Shown here: positions 47,241 to 56,482 of the stretch, in pieces
Layout: every line of letters begins with the position of its first letter
Position numbering within the stretch: position 1 is the stretch's first letter
Origin: Luteimonas padinae
GTDB lineage: Bacteria > Pseudomonadota > Gammaproteobacteria > Xanthomonadales > Xanthomonadaceae
Direction of reading: 5' to 3'
DNA: 64,000 nt
Assembly (NCBI RefSeq): GCF_014652935.1
Contig: NZ_BMZT01000003.1
Coordinates: 295,630-359,629 of the forward strand
Notes under the pieces: generated by a model
Database searches by the model: none
What the model was told of the DNA's origin: nothing
The model's input: the letters and a program-made list of their open reading frames with translations, nothing else
Translations under genes and position numbers: made by a program

Positions 47241-47906
47241 ATGCACGCACCTGATTCTGGCTACGGTCTTTGGCTCCTTGCCGCCATCAACGCCGCGTTC
47301 TTCATCTTCTTCGCCTGGAGCTTCTACAAGCCGTTGACCCGGTGGGACTGGCGGGGATTCGGGATGTTCTCAGCCTTCGTCGTGGCCCTGTTCGCGGAAA
47401 TGTATGGCTTCCCGCTGACGCTGTACGTGCTGGGCGGCTGGCTCAGTGCCAACTATCCACAGGTGAACTGGCTCAGTCATGACGCGGGCCATCTGCTTGA
47501 GATGTGGTTCGGCTGGCGCGCCAACCCGCATTTCGGTCCATTCCACATCGCGAGTTTCGTACTGATCGGAGGCGGGTTCTGGCTGCTTTCGGCCGCCTGG
47601 CCCGTGCTGTATCGCGCACAGCGTGAGGGGCGGCTGGCCCTGGAGGGTGTGTACGCACGCATGCGTCACCCGCAGTACGTCGCATTCGTGCTGGTGCTGA
47701 CAGGCTTCCTGCTGCAGTGGCCGACGCTGCTCACCCTCATCAGCTATCCGGTGCTCGTGTGGGCCTACGCCCGCCTTGCTCGCCGTGAGGAGAAAGACTG
47801 CCTGAGTCGTTTCGGCGATGACTACGTCCGCTACATGCAGGAGGTCCCCGCCTTCATCCCGCGACGTCGGCGCGGCCCCACCCCATCGGCGGGAGAAGCC
47901 CGGTGA
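47241..47906 (+). CDS. Isoprenylcysteine carboxyl methyltransferase-like membrane protein
   Basis: A 221-residue protein with about five hydrophobic helices. GVYARMRHPQYVAFVLVLTGF then LARREEKDCLSRFGDDYVRYMQEVPAFIPRR is the ICMT/phospholipid-methyltransferase-type AdoMet region (RHPxY and the E/D-rich C-terminal motif). Bacterial members are common in copper clusters; their substrates are unknown, possibly lipids. It is coupled to DUF2933 and followed by an exported protein. Confidence 0.88.
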   Translation: MHAPDSGYGLWLLAAINAAFFIFFAWSFYKPLTRWDWRGFGMFSAFVVALFAEMYGFPLTLYVLGGWLSANYPQVNWLSHDAGHLLEMWFGWRANPHFGPFHIASFVLIGGGFWLLSAAWPVLYRAQREGRLALEGVYARMRHPQYVAFVLVLTGFLLQWPTLLTLISYPVLVWAYARLARREEKDCLSRFGDDYVRYMQEVPAFIPRRRRGPTPSAGEAR

Positions 47907-48031
47907 CGCAGGTTGAGGAACTGCCTGAAAAGCGCTGGGCCGTTCCAGTTGGCGACACGCATATTCCGTCCGTTCGTGCGGTCTCCCCAGATCGCCGTCT
48001 CCGTTCACGCCCCATCGAAGGAGTCCACCCA

Positions 48032-48451
48032 ATGAGTACGATCACACCCATTGCCTGTTCCTCGGCCCCACGTACCAATCCCTACCGCTTGTTCGCCGCG
48101 TTGGCGATGGCGGGCGCGCTCGCCTTCTCGTTCGCACTGCCGGGCGTCGCGTCCGCGAGCGAGGGCGGGTTCCGCCACAACGTCTTGATGCGCGGCCAGG
48201 TGTTGGAGAAGGGGGACGAGACGCTCGTGGTCTGCGTCGGGCAGGCCGACGGCGCCCAGGTCGGGCAGGTGCTGGATGTGATCCGGCACAAGCGCCGTAT
48301 CCGGCATTCGCGGGCCGGCGGTCCACGCTATCGCCGTGAAAACGTCGGCCAAGTGCGGATCGTTGAACTGTTCGACGGTCACTACGCGGAGGCGGAAGTG
48401 ATCTCCGGCAGCCCCAAGGTCAACGACACGGTGGAGCTCGTTCGCCCCTGA
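48032..48451 (+). CDS. Exported protein of unknown function
   Basis: A 139-residue protein from ATG 48032, which has GAAGGAG upstream and gives a signal peptide (LFAALAMAGALAFSFALPGVASA). An in-frame GTG at 47903 overlapping the previous stop would add 43 non-signal residues; either is possible. The mature part (VLMRGQVLEKGDETLVVCVGQ, GGPRYRRENVGQVRIVELFDGHYAEAEVI, NDTVELVRP) looks beta-rich, resembling the second half of repeat domains in FlgT/CsgG-type envelope proteins. It is the last gene of the MerR-led operon, about 80 bases before the RNase gene. Confidence 0.6.
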   Translation: MSTITPIACSSAPRTNPYRLFAALAMAGALAFSFALPGVASASEGGFRHNVLMRGQVLEKGDETLVVCVGQADGAQVGQVLDVIRHKRRIRHSRAGGPRYRRENVGQVRIVELFDGHYAEAEVISGSPKVNDTVELVRP

Positions 48452-48531
48452 CCAGCCGCGTCGCACGGGGATGCGCGTCGGCCCTTCCAACGCCGCCCGC
48501 AATCGCTTCCTTCCGAGACAGGAGTCACGTC

Positions 48532-49917
48532 ATGACAGCGTCTTCCAGCCCCACCCTGCAGTTCCTCGGTGCCGCGGGCACTGTGACCGGCTCGCGCTAC
48601 CTGGTCGAGGGCAATGGCCAGCGCGTGCTAGTGGACTGCGGCCTGTTCCAGGGCTACAAGCAGCTGCGCGAACGCAACTGGGCACCGTTTCCGGTCGATC
48701 CGGCGACAATCGATGCGGTGGTCCTGACCCACGCCCACCTGGACCATTCGGGCTACCTGCCAGCGCTGGTCAAGCAGGGGTTCCGCGGCCGGATCCACTG
48801 CACCCACGGCAGCGTGGCGCTGTGCGGCCTGCTGCTTCCCGACAGCGGGCACCTGCTGGAAGAAGAGGCGAAGTACGCCGCGCGCAAGGGCTACTCGAAG
48901 CACAAGGAGCCGCGACCGCTCTATACGGAAGAGGACGCCCGTCGCAGCCTGAAGCAGCTGCAGGGACATGACCATGAACGCGACATCGAGGTCGCGCCCG
49001 GCTTCACGGTGCGCTTCCACCCCGCAGGTCACATCCTGGGCGCCGCCCACGTCAGCCTGGATGTTCAGGGCCAGCGCCTGCACTTCAGCGGCGACTTGGG
49101 ACGGCAGCAGGAATCGCTGATGAATCCGCCGACGCCCCTGCCCGCCTGCGACGTACTGGTCTGCGAGTCCACTTACGGCAATCGCGAACACGTCCCGATC
49201 GACCAGGAAGCGGAATTGGCCCCGATCATCCGCCGTGTTGCCGCGCGCGGGGGCGTTATCGTCATCCCCGCCTTTGCTGTCGGACGCGCCCAGGCGCTCA
49301 TGCTGCATATCGCCCGGTTGCGTGAGCGCAAGGAGATCCCTCGCGTGCCGGTGTACCTCAACAGCCCGATGGCGATCAACGCGACCCGGCACTACCACGC
49401 CCACCATTCCGAGCACCACGTGTCCGAAGAGGACTGCCAGCGGATGTTCGACGTGGCCACCTTCGTCAACACTGTAGAAGAGTCGAAGGCGCTCAACCGC
49501 CAGCGCGGGCCGATGATCATCATCTCCGCCAGCGGGATGGCGACCGGGGGGCGCGTGTTGCACCACATCGAGGCGTTCGGCCCCGATGACCGCAACGCGA
49601 TCCTGCTCGCGGGCTACCAGGCCGGAGGAACACGCGGTGCCGCGCTGGCGGCAGGCAAGCGCACGTTGCGCATGTTCGGCCGCGAGGTCCCCATCCGCGC
49701 TGAAGTGGTGCAGCTGGAAGGCTTCTCCGGCCACGCCGACGCCGGGGAGTTGCTGGACTGGATGCGCACCGCGCCGTCCGCGCCGCGCGTGGTGTACCTC
49801 ACCCATGGCGAGCCCGATGCAGCCGACACGCTGCGCGGGCGCGTGCAGCGTGAACTGGGCTGGCGTGCGCGCGTGCCGGAGCACCTGGAGCTAGTCGGAT
49901 TGGAGGATGCGAGATGA
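48532..49917 (+). CDS. MBL-fold RNase (CPSF73/beta-CASP-like)
   Basis: A 461-residue metallo-beta-lactamase-fold protein. The zinc motif THAHLDHSG (66-74) and the further ligands in FHPAGHILGAAH and SGDLG are visible, followed by the beta-CASP domain (CESTYGNREH, PAFAVGRAQALML, YLNSPMAINAT) and the RNA-specificity motif (ISASGMATGGRVLHH, EGFSGHADAGELLDW). Such proteins process or degrade RNA. It is the first of a four-gene run whose neighbours overlap by four bases. Here it may supply nucleotides to the downstream salvage enzymes. Confidence 0.92.
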   Translation: MTASSSPTLQFLGAAGTVTGSRYLVEGNGQRVLVDCGLFQGYKQLRERNWAPFPVDPATIDAVVLTHAHLDHSGYLPALVKQGFRGRIHCTHGSVALCGLLLPDSGHLLEEEAKYAARKGYSKHKEPRPLYTEEDARRSLKQLQGHDHERDIEVAPGFTVRFHPAGHILGAAHVSLDVQGQRLHFSGDLGRQQESLMNPPTPLPACDVLVCESTYGNREHVPIDQEAELAPIIRRVAARGGVIVIPAFAVGRAQALMLHIARLRERKEIPRVPVYLNSPMAINATRHYHAHHSEHHVSEEDCQRMFDVATFVNTVEESKALNRQRGPMIIISASGMATGGRVLHHIEAFGPDDRNAILLAGYQAGGTRGAALAAGKRTLRMFGREVPIRAEVVQLEGFSGHADAGELLDWMRTAPSAPRVVYLTHGEPDAADTLRGRVQRELGWRARVPEHLELVGLEDAR

Positions 49918-51431
49918 CCACGCAGGCCCCGGGCCACACCCGCCTGCGCGTCACCCGTGCCGGCATCGACACCTACCAGCAGCCGGTGGTCTATATGCAC
50001 CGTGACTGCGAAGTCTGCCGCTCGGAAGGCTTTGCCGCGATGACGCGCGTGAGGCTGGACGTCGGCGCGCGCACGCTGGTGGCGACGCTGAACGTGGTCG
50101 TCGACGATCGGCTCGGCCTCGACGAGGTGGCGCTGTCGGAGGCCGCGTGGACGCTCCTCGATCCCATGCCCGATGCCCTCGCCCGGGTGCGGCATGCGGA
50201 ACCCGCGTCGTCGGCAGGCGCGCTCCGCGCCAAGGTGTTCGGGGCACGGCTGGACGACGCGCAGTACCTCGCCCTGGTGCAGGACGTGATGGAAAGCAGG
50301 CTGTCGGACCTGGAGCTTGCGGCTTTCGTCACGGCCAGCGCGGGCGACCGCCTCGACAACGCCGAGACGACCTCGCTGACACGGGCCATGATCGCCGTTG
50401 GCCAGCGCCTGGATTGGGGCGATGGGCCGGTGCTGGACAAGCATTGCGTCGGCGGCCTGCCCGGCAATCGCACCACGCCGATCGTGGTGGCCATCGTGGC
50501 TGCGCTGGGCTACCGCATCCCGAAGACGTCCTCGCGCGCGATCACGTCGCCCGCGGGCACCGCCGACACCATGGAGGTCATGGCGCCCGTGGCGCTCGAT
50601 CTGGCGGCGATGCGCCGGGTGGTGGAGCGCGAGGGCGGCTGCATCGTCTGGGGTGGCAACGTGCGCCTGAGTCCGGCCGACGACATCCTGATCCGGGTGC
50701 AGCGCCCGCTGGATTTCGACAGCGACGGTCAACTGGTGGCCAGCGTGCTGTCGAAGAAGATAGCCGCGGGCTCCACCCACGTCCTGATCGACATGCCGGT
50801 GGGTCCGACGGCCAAGGTGCGAGGTGAGGCCGCGGCCCACAGCCTCGGCACGCGGCTTGCCCACACCGCGGGCGCGCTGGGATTGCAGTTGGGCATCCAT
50901 CGCTCCGACGGCAGCCAGCCGGTGGGGCGGGGAATCGGTCCGGCGCTCGAGGCGCACGATGTGCTCAAGGTGCTGCGCAACGCAGCCGATGCACCCGCCG
51001 ACCTTCGCGAACGCGCACTTGCGCTGTCCGCGGCGCTGCTGGACATGGCACCGGGCAGCAACGCCGGCACCGGACTGGAGCGCGCGCGCGGCGTGCTGGA
51101 TTCCGGGGCGGCGCTGGCCAAGTTCCTGGCGATCTGCGAGGCCCAGGGAGGCTTCCGCGAACCGCCACGGGCGGCGTTCACCGCCGACGTCCCGGCGCCT
51201 GCATCGGGCCGCATCGCGGCGATCGACAACCGCAGGCTGGCCAAACTGGCCAAGCTGGCCGGCGCCCCGACATCCCCCACCGCCGGCCTCGAAACCGGTC
51301 TGCGGATCGGCGATACGGTCGAGCGCGGACAGCCCATGATGACCCTGCATGCGGAGTCGCCGGGAGAACTGGCCTACGCCCTGGAGCACGCCGCGACGCT
51401 GCAACCCTTTGTGCTTGGAGAGGTTCCATGA
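49914..51431 (+). CDS. Thymidine phosphorylase family (AMP-phosphorylase-like) enzyme
   Basis: A 505-residue protein of the long thymidine-phosphorylase group that includes archaeal AMP phosphorylases, with an extra N-terminal domain (about 1-95: QQPVVYMHRDCEVCRSEGFAA). The glycosyltransferase core shows DKHCVGGLPGNRTTPIVVAIVAALG, KTSSRAITSPAGTADTMEV and SKKIAAGSTHVLIDMPVGPTAKV, and the C-terminal alpha/beta domain. It phosphorolyses nucleosides or NMPs to a base and ribose phosphate. It overlaps the RNase and PRPP-synthetase genes by four bases each. Confidence 0.88.
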   Translation: MTTQAPGHTRLRVTRAGIDTYQQPVVYMHRDCEVCRSEGFAAMTRVRLDVGARTLVATLNVVVDDRLGLDEVALSEAAWTLLDPMPDALARVRHAEPASSAGALRAKVFGARLDDAQYLALVQDVMESRLSDLELAAFVTASAGDRLDNAETTSLTRAMIAVGQRLDWGDGPVLDKHCVGGLPGNRTTPIVVAIVAALGYRIPKTSSRAITSPAGTADTMEVMAPVALDLAAMRRVVEREGGCIVWGGNVRLSPADDILIRVQRPLDFDSDGQLVASVLSKKIAAGSTHVLIDMPVGPTAKVRGEAAAHSLGTRLAHTAGALGLQLGIHRSDGSQPVGRGIGPALEAHDVLKVLRNAADAPADLRERALALSAALLDMAPGSNAGTGLERARGVLDSGAALAKFLAICEAQGGFREPPRAAFTADVPAPASGRIAAIDNRRLAKLAKLAGAPTSPTAGLETGLRIGDTVERGQPMMTLHAESPGELAYALEHAATLQPFVLGEVP

Positions 51432-52342
51432 CCCGTGTGCTGATGCCCTTCCCGGCCGATGCAGTGTTGGCCGGCACCATCAACCAGCCCCTGCAGGCGC
51501 GCATTGCACCCGTGGCTTGGCGGCACTTCCCAGATGGCGAGTCGCTGGTCACCCTGGACGACGCACTGGCCGGAGCCGATGTGGCGCTCCTGGCCAGCCT
51601 GCGCAACGCCGATGCCACGGCCCTCCCGTTGCGCTTCGCCGCCCGGACCGCACGCGAGTTCGGGGCTCGTTCGGTCGGCCTCATCGCACCCTACCTGGGG
51701 TATATGCGCCAGGACACCCGCTTCCATCGCGGCGAGGCGGTCAGTACACCGCTGTTTGCGCAATTCCTCGAAGAGGATTTCGACTGGCTGGTGACCGTGG
51801 ACCCGCACCTGCACCGCGTCGAGCGCCTGCAGTCGCTCTACCGCATTCCGACGGTCCACGTATCGGCGACGCCGGCCGTGGCCCGCTGGATCGCTGAGAC
51901 CGTCCCCGACGCTGTGCTGATCGGCCCTGACAGCGAGAGCGAGCAGTGGGTAGCGGACATCGCCGCCCTGTCCGGCATGCCCTACCAGGTGCTGGCCAAG
52001 GAGCGGCACGGCGACTACGACGTGCGCGTCAGCCTGCCCGACCCGGCAGCCGTGGCTGGTCGGACTCCGGTGCTGATCGACGACATCGTGTCGTCCGGCC
52101 ACACGATCCTGGAGACCCTCGCACACCTGCGCCGGTTGTCGTTGCCGTCGCCGTTGCTGGTCGCCATCCATCCGGTGTTCGCAGGCGACGCCTATGCCCG
52201 CCTGCAGGAGGCGGGCCTGGCCCGCATCGTCAGCACTGACACCATTTCCCACCCCTCCAACGCCATCGCGCTGGGTGCGGACCTCGCCGCCGCGGCATCG
52301 ACCCTGATGACCGCTTCGACCGATTCCCCGGAGGACCCATGA
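51428..52342 (+). CDS. Ribose-phosphate pyrophosphokinase-like protein
   Basis: A 304-residue PRPP-synthetase homologue, without the usual long C-terminus. It has WRHFPDGESLV, VDPHLHRVERLQSLY, and the PRPP-binding loop TPVLIDDIVSSGHTILETL (about 213-231). The flag region and the typical RQD/ERR regulatory contacts differ, so it may be a divergent paralogue of the housekeeping Prs. It could convert ribose-phosphate to PRPP or run in reverse to make ATP. It is coupled to both neighbours. Confidence 0.88.
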   Translation: MTRVLMPFPADAVLAGTINQPLQARIAPVAWRHFPDGESLVTLDDALAGADVALLASLRNADATALPLRFAARTAREFGARSVGLIAPYLGYMRQDTRFHRGEAVSTPLFAQFLEEDFDWLVTVDPHLHRVERLQSLYRIPTVHVSATPAVARWIAETVPDAVLIGPDSESEQWVADIAALSGMPYQVLAKERHGDYDVRVSLPDPAAVAGRTPVLIDDIVSSGHTILETLAHLRRLSLPSPLLVAIHPVFAGDAYARLQEAGLARIVSTDTISHPSNAIALGADLAAAASTLMTASTDSPEDP

Positions 52343-54801
52343 ACCTGCATCTCAACTGCTGCACCGCCGACCAGCTGTCGGCCGCCGAGCGCCAGCGGAT
52401 CCTTGAACTCGCCGACGCCCACCGGCAGGCCGATCCCGCGTTCGCCCACTGGGCGGCCGGCTACGGGGTGATCCGACATGACCCGCTTACCCAGCTCCGG
52501 GTCCGCCAGATGGTGCACGAGCTGGTCGCCCTGGGCCGCACGCCGGATGCCGGCACCGCATGGCAGCGGCTCGCCGCGGCCGACCGCGTCACCAGCGCCG
52601 GCATGTGGCTGGTGGCGCACATGACCTACAGCCAGCGCGTTCGTACCGACGGCGCGGCCCTGGAGGTCGATGATTTCAAGACCACGCCTGAAGGCCACAC
52701 CGGCGGGTCCCTCAACATGGTGCCCGCCTACGCCGGCTACCTGCTGATGGATTCCCTGGATGGCGTCACCCGCGCGTGGATGATGGGCCAGGGGCACTGC
52801 GTGGCCGCCATCGACGCGCTGAACGTGCTGGTTGGCAACATGACCGACCGGCACGCCGAACGTTACGACCGCACCGGCGAAGGGCTGAGCCGGTTCGTAA
52901 GCGACTTCTATGCCTACACCCTCAATCCGGACGGAACGCCGGCGTCGCCCCTCGGCTCCCACGTCAATGCGCACACCGCCGGGGGCGTGATGGAAGGCGG
53001 CTATCTCGGCTTTGCCGAGCTGCAGTACGTGCATGCGCCGCTCAAGGATGAACGCCTGGTCGCCTTCCTCAGCGACGGTGCGTTCGAGGAACAGCGTGGC
53101 AGCGACTGGGCGCCACGCTGGTGGCGCGCCGAGGACAGCGGACTGGTCAGCCCGATCATCATCCTCAACGGGCGCCGCATCGAACAGCGCAGCCAGATCA
53201 CCCAGCAGGGCGGCGAGCGGTGGCTGGACCGGCACCTGCGATTGAACGGCTTTGATCCGATCGCGCTGGACGGGCGCGATCCGGCCAGCATCGCGTGGGG
53301 CATCCACGTGATGGAGTCGCGCCTGCAAGCGGGCGCCGCTGTTCCCGCCGACGTGCGGCTGCCCTATGGCATCGCCGAAACCGTCAAGGGCTTCGGCTTC
53401 CCCGGCGCCGGGACCAACGCCTCGCACAACTTGCCGCTGCCGGGGAATCCGGCGAAGGATGCCGCGGCGCGCACGCTCTTCAATGAAGGCGCAGCGGCGC
53501 TGTTCGTGGCCGCGTCGGAGCTCGAGCAGGCCGTTGCCGCACTCAACAGCCACGATCTCCAGCAGCGGGTGCGCGAGCGCGACCATGCGCTGGCCGATCG
53601 CCAGGTGGAACCGCCCCGCGTCCCGGCGATCGCCGACCGCGGCGCCGGCGGTGAGAGCTCGCCAATGACCGCACTCGACGAGCAGTTCGTCGCCATCGCC
53701 GAGGCGAATCCGGGACTGCGGGTGCGCGTGGGCAATCCCGATGAGCTGCGCAGCAACAAGCTCGACCGGACCCTGGACGCGATGAAGCACCGGGTGCACG
53801 AGCCCGAGCCCGGCGTCGCCGAATCGCCAACCGGCGCGGTCATCACTGCGCTCAACGAAGAAGCCGTGGTCTGCGCGGCGCTCGGCAACAAGGGCGGGCT
53901 AAACCTGGTGGTCACCTACGAAGCGTTTGCACCGAAGATGCTCGGCGCCGTACGTCAGGAACTGATCTTCGCCCGCCACCAGGCCCAGGCCGGGCGCCCA
54001 CCCGGCTGGCTGGGCGTGCCCCTGGTGCTGACCTCGCACACGTGGGAGAACGCGAAGAACGAACAGTCCCACCAGGATCCGACCATGGCCGAGGCGCTCA
54101 TGGGCGAAATGGCCGACATTTCGCGCGTGGTGTTCCCGCCGGACGCCAATGGCGCTGCCGCCGCCCTCGCCCGCGCCTACGCGCAACGGGGCACGGTCAC
54201 CACACTGGTCGTTCCCAAGCGTCCGGTGCCTCATGAGCTGACCCCGCAGCAGGCCCAGGCACTGGCCGAGACCGGCGCAACATGCCTCGCCGGCGATCCG
54301 GAGACGGCGGCGATCCTGCTGGTGGCCACCGGCGCGTACCAGCTGCAGGAAGTGCGCCGCGCACAGGCGCGTCTGGCCGCACGCGGAATGTCGGCCGCGA
54401 TCGTCTATCTCGCCGAACCCGGCCGATTTCGCGCCCCGCGCGATCCGGAGGAGGCAAGGTACGTGCACTCCGACAGTGCGGTCCAAGCGCTGTTTCCGGT
54501 GGGCCGGCCGCGCGTATTCGTTACCCACACCCGTCCGGAGCCCTTCCTCGGTGCGCTGCGCCGACTCGACACCGGCCCCACCACCACCGCGGCGCTGGGC
54601 TTCGTCAACCGGGGCGGCACACTGGACGTGCCGGGCCTGCTGTTCGCCAACCGCAGCACCTGGGCGCACGTGGTTGACGCGGCTGCGGGCGTCCTCGGCG
54701 AGTCCCGCGACAACCTGCTGTCCGAAGCGGAGCTGGCGGCCGTGGATGGTCGCGGCGATCCGACCGCCATCCTGCGCGCGGAAGCGGGGCCGGCATCGTG
54801 A
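52339..54801 (+). CDS. Divergent phosphoketolase family protein
   Basis: An 820-residue thiamine-diphosphate enzyme of the Xfp family: GYGVIRHDPLTQLRV, EGHTGGSLNMVPAYAGYL, and SHVNAHTAGGVMEGGYLGFAEL, which parallels the PSHxxPxTPGSI-EGGELGY motif. The usual GPGHGGP loop reads MGQGHCVAAIDALN, so it belongs to a divergent subgroup. C-terminal pyrimidine-binding and regulatory domains follow (NEEAVVCAALGNKGGLNLVVTYEAF). Expected reaction: xylulose-5-P or fructose-6-P plus Pi to acetyl-P plus GAP or E4P. It overlaps the PRPP-synthetase gene by four bases. Confidence 0.85.
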   Translation: MNLHLNCCTADQLSAAERQRILELADAHRQADPAFAHWAAGYGVIRHDPLTQLRVRQMVHELVALGRTPDAGTAWQRLAAADRVTSAGMWLVAHMTYSQRVRTDGAALEVDDFKTTPEGHTGGSLNMVPAYAGYLLMDSLDGVTRAWMMGQGHCVAAIDALNVLVGNMTDRHAERYDRTGEGLSRFVSDFYAYTLNPDGTPASPLGSHVNAHTAGGVMEGGYLGFAELQYVHAPLKDERLVAFLSDGAFEEQRGSDWAPRWWRAEDSGLVSPIIILNGRRIEQRSQITQQGGERWLDRHLRLNGFDPIALDGRDPASIAWGIHVMESRLQAGAAVPADVRLPYGIAETVKGFGFPGAGTNASHNLPLPGNPAKDAAARTLFNEGAAALFVAASELEQAVAALNSHDLQQRVRERDHALADRQVEPPRVPAIADRGAGGESSPMTALDEQFVAIAEANPGLRVRVGNPDELRSNKLDRTLDAMKHRVHEPEPGVAESPTGAVITALNEEAVVCAALGNKGGLNLVVTYEAFAPKMLGAVRQELIFARHQAQAGRPPGWLGVPLVLTSHTWENAKNEQSHQDPTMAEALMGEMADISRVVFPPDANGAAAALARAYAQRGTVTTLVVPKRPVPHELTPQQAQALAETGATCLAGDPETAAILLVATGAYQLQEVRRAQARLAARGMSAAIVYLAEPGRFRAPRDPEEARYVHSDSAVQALFPVGRPRVFVTHTRPEPFLGALRRLDTGPTTTAALGFVNRGGTLDVPGLLFANRSTWAHVVDAAAGVLGESRDNLLSEAELAAVDGRGDPTAILRAEAGPAS

Positions 54802-54826
54802 GCCGGCCGGCCAGGACCTCGCGCTG

Positions 54827-56419
54827 ATGGCGGGCACGGTGCGCCGCGGAGGCCAGATCGCCTGGGCCGGACTGACTCTCGGGGTCGCGGTGTTGCGCCT
54901 GCGCCGACGCAGACCCGAACGGCTTCCCGCGTACGTCAGCGCCACCCTGGTGGGGCTGGGTACCACCTTCGTCAAGCTGGGCCAGGGTTTGAGCCTGCGC
55001 TGGGACCTGCTGCCGGCGCCCTATCGCGAGGCATTGTCGCGGTTGCACAGCGACGTGCCGGCATTTCCTGCGGACCAGGCCAGACACATGGTCGAGCAGG
55101 CGTTCGGCGCCTCCGTCGAAGAGCTTTTCGCCAGCTTCGATGACCATCCGCTGGCCGCCGCGTCGGTGGCTCAGATCCATCCGGCTCGCATGCATGACGG
55201 TCGCGACGTGGTCGTCAAGGTCACCCGGCCGGGCATCCACGCTCAAGTGCAGGCTGACCTGCGGCTGCTTCGACGCACGCTGCGCGTAGCCCAGTGGATC
55301 TGGCCGCCTCTGAAGCGACACCGCCCCCTCGAACTGGTGGACGAGCTGGGCGCATTCCTGCGCGATGAAATCGACATGCGTCACGAGGCGCAGAACATGC
55401 GCCGCATGGCGAAGGTGCTCGATGCCCTGCCCGGCATCACACAGCCACATGTCGTTGAGCCCTACGCCACCCGCGACGTGCTGGTCCAGGATCGTAGCCA
55501 CGGCACCCGCCTGGAAGCCGCTTATGGAACGGCGGCGGCTCCCGCACTGGCAAGGGCGCTGCTCGGTGCCTACGTGCATCAGCTCTTCGGCGCCGGCGTC
55601 TTCCATGCCGACCCGCACCCGGGGAATCTGTTCTTCTTTGACGACGGTCGCCTGTGCCTGCATGACTTTGGCTCGATCGGCGTGCTCGACCCTGCATCCC
55701 GGCTCGCGCTCGGCGGCATGGTCGAGGCCATTGCGGCCGACGACGCCGAGGGCGTGCTGGATGCAGCGATCGCCATGGGCTTCTTCCCGCCGCAGGTCGA
55801 CCGCCGCTCGCATGTGCGCGAGATCCACCTGATCCTGGCCGAGATGGCCAGCCGTCCGCTGGCGCAGTGGTCCATTGCCGAGGCAATCTGGCGCGTGGCA
55901 CGCATTGGGCAGGGCGCTGGCTTCCGGCTTCCGGCCCACCTGCTGTCCCTGATCCGGACGCTGTTCCTGGTCGAGAACACGCTGCGGGCGCTGGATCCGG
56001 ATCTGGACCTGCTGGGGACGCTGTCCGCGCAGGCGGCCGCGATCGCCGACATTGCCGAAGCCAGCCGCCCCAGCGGCAACAGGCCGCTTGCCATGCGGCT
56101 GGCCCGCACTGCGCGCCAACTGCCACAGATCGCCACCGACCTGTTGCGGCAGGCGCAACTCAGCGACGGACGACCCGCCTTCTCCGTACACCACCATGGC
56201 CTGAGTTCCACGCAGGAGGCAATCGCGCGCACGGGCAACCGGCTGGCGTTGGCCCTGGTCACCTTGGGCCTGTACGTAAGCGGTGCGCTGTTGAGCCTGC
56301 ATTCCGACGGCCCGCAAGTGTTCGGTCACATGCCTTTCCTGGCGATCGTGGCCTTCGCTGCTGCGGGATTGCTCTCACTGCGGCTGGTGATGGCCATCGC
56401 CAGATCGGGACACTTGTAA
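54827..56419 (+). CDS. AarF/UbiB-family atypical kinase
   Basis: A 530-residue ABC1/UbiB-type protein with the KxGQ motif (FVKLGQGLSLRWDLLPAPYREALSRLHSDVPAFP), ASVAQIHPAR, the catalytic FHADPHPGNLFFFDDGRLCLHDFGSIG and two membrane helices at the C-terminus (ALALVTLGLYVSGALLSL, MPFLAIVAFAAAGLLSLRLVM). UbiB proteins support ubiquinone synthesis or lipid transport. It is 25 bases after the phosphoketolase gene, same strand. The ATG at 54827 is the first in-frame one; its role in the block is unclear. Confidence 0.88.
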   Translation: MAGTVRRGGQIAWAGLTLGVAVLRLRRRRPERLPAYVSATLVGLGTTFVKLGQGLSLRWDLLPAPYREALSRLHSDVPAFPADQARHMVEQAFGASVEELFASFDDHPLAAASVAQIHPARMHDGRDVVVKVTRPGIHAQVQADLRLLRRTLRVAQWIWPPLKRHRPLELVDELGAFLRDEIDMRHEAQNMRRMAKVLDALPGITQPHVVEPYATRDVLVQDRSHGTRLEAAYGTAAAPALARALLGAYVHQLFGAGVFHADPHPGNLFFFDDGRLCLHDFGSIGVLDPASRLALGGMVEAIAADDAEGVLDAAIAMGFFPPQVDRRSHVREIHLILAEMASRPLAQWSIAEAIWRVARIGQGAGFRLPAHLLSLIRTLFLVENTLRALDPDLDLLGTLSAQAAAIADIAEASRPSGNRPLAMRLARTARQLPQIATDLLRQAQLSDGRPAFSVHHHGLSSTQEAIARTGNRLALALVTLGLYVSGALLSLHSDGPQVFGHMPFLAIVAFAAAGLLSLRLVMAIARSGHL

Positions 56420-56482
56420 CAGAACACTGATCTATCTCCCCGCTGGTGCCCGGTGCATCAGTGCATTCAGGAAGGCAGACCC

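Noticed and set aside
47903..48031. A GTG start at 47903 for the exported protein, coupled to the previous stop.
   Set aside because: It adds 43 residues before an otherwise good signal peptide, whereas 48032 has a strong ribosome site. It remains possible.
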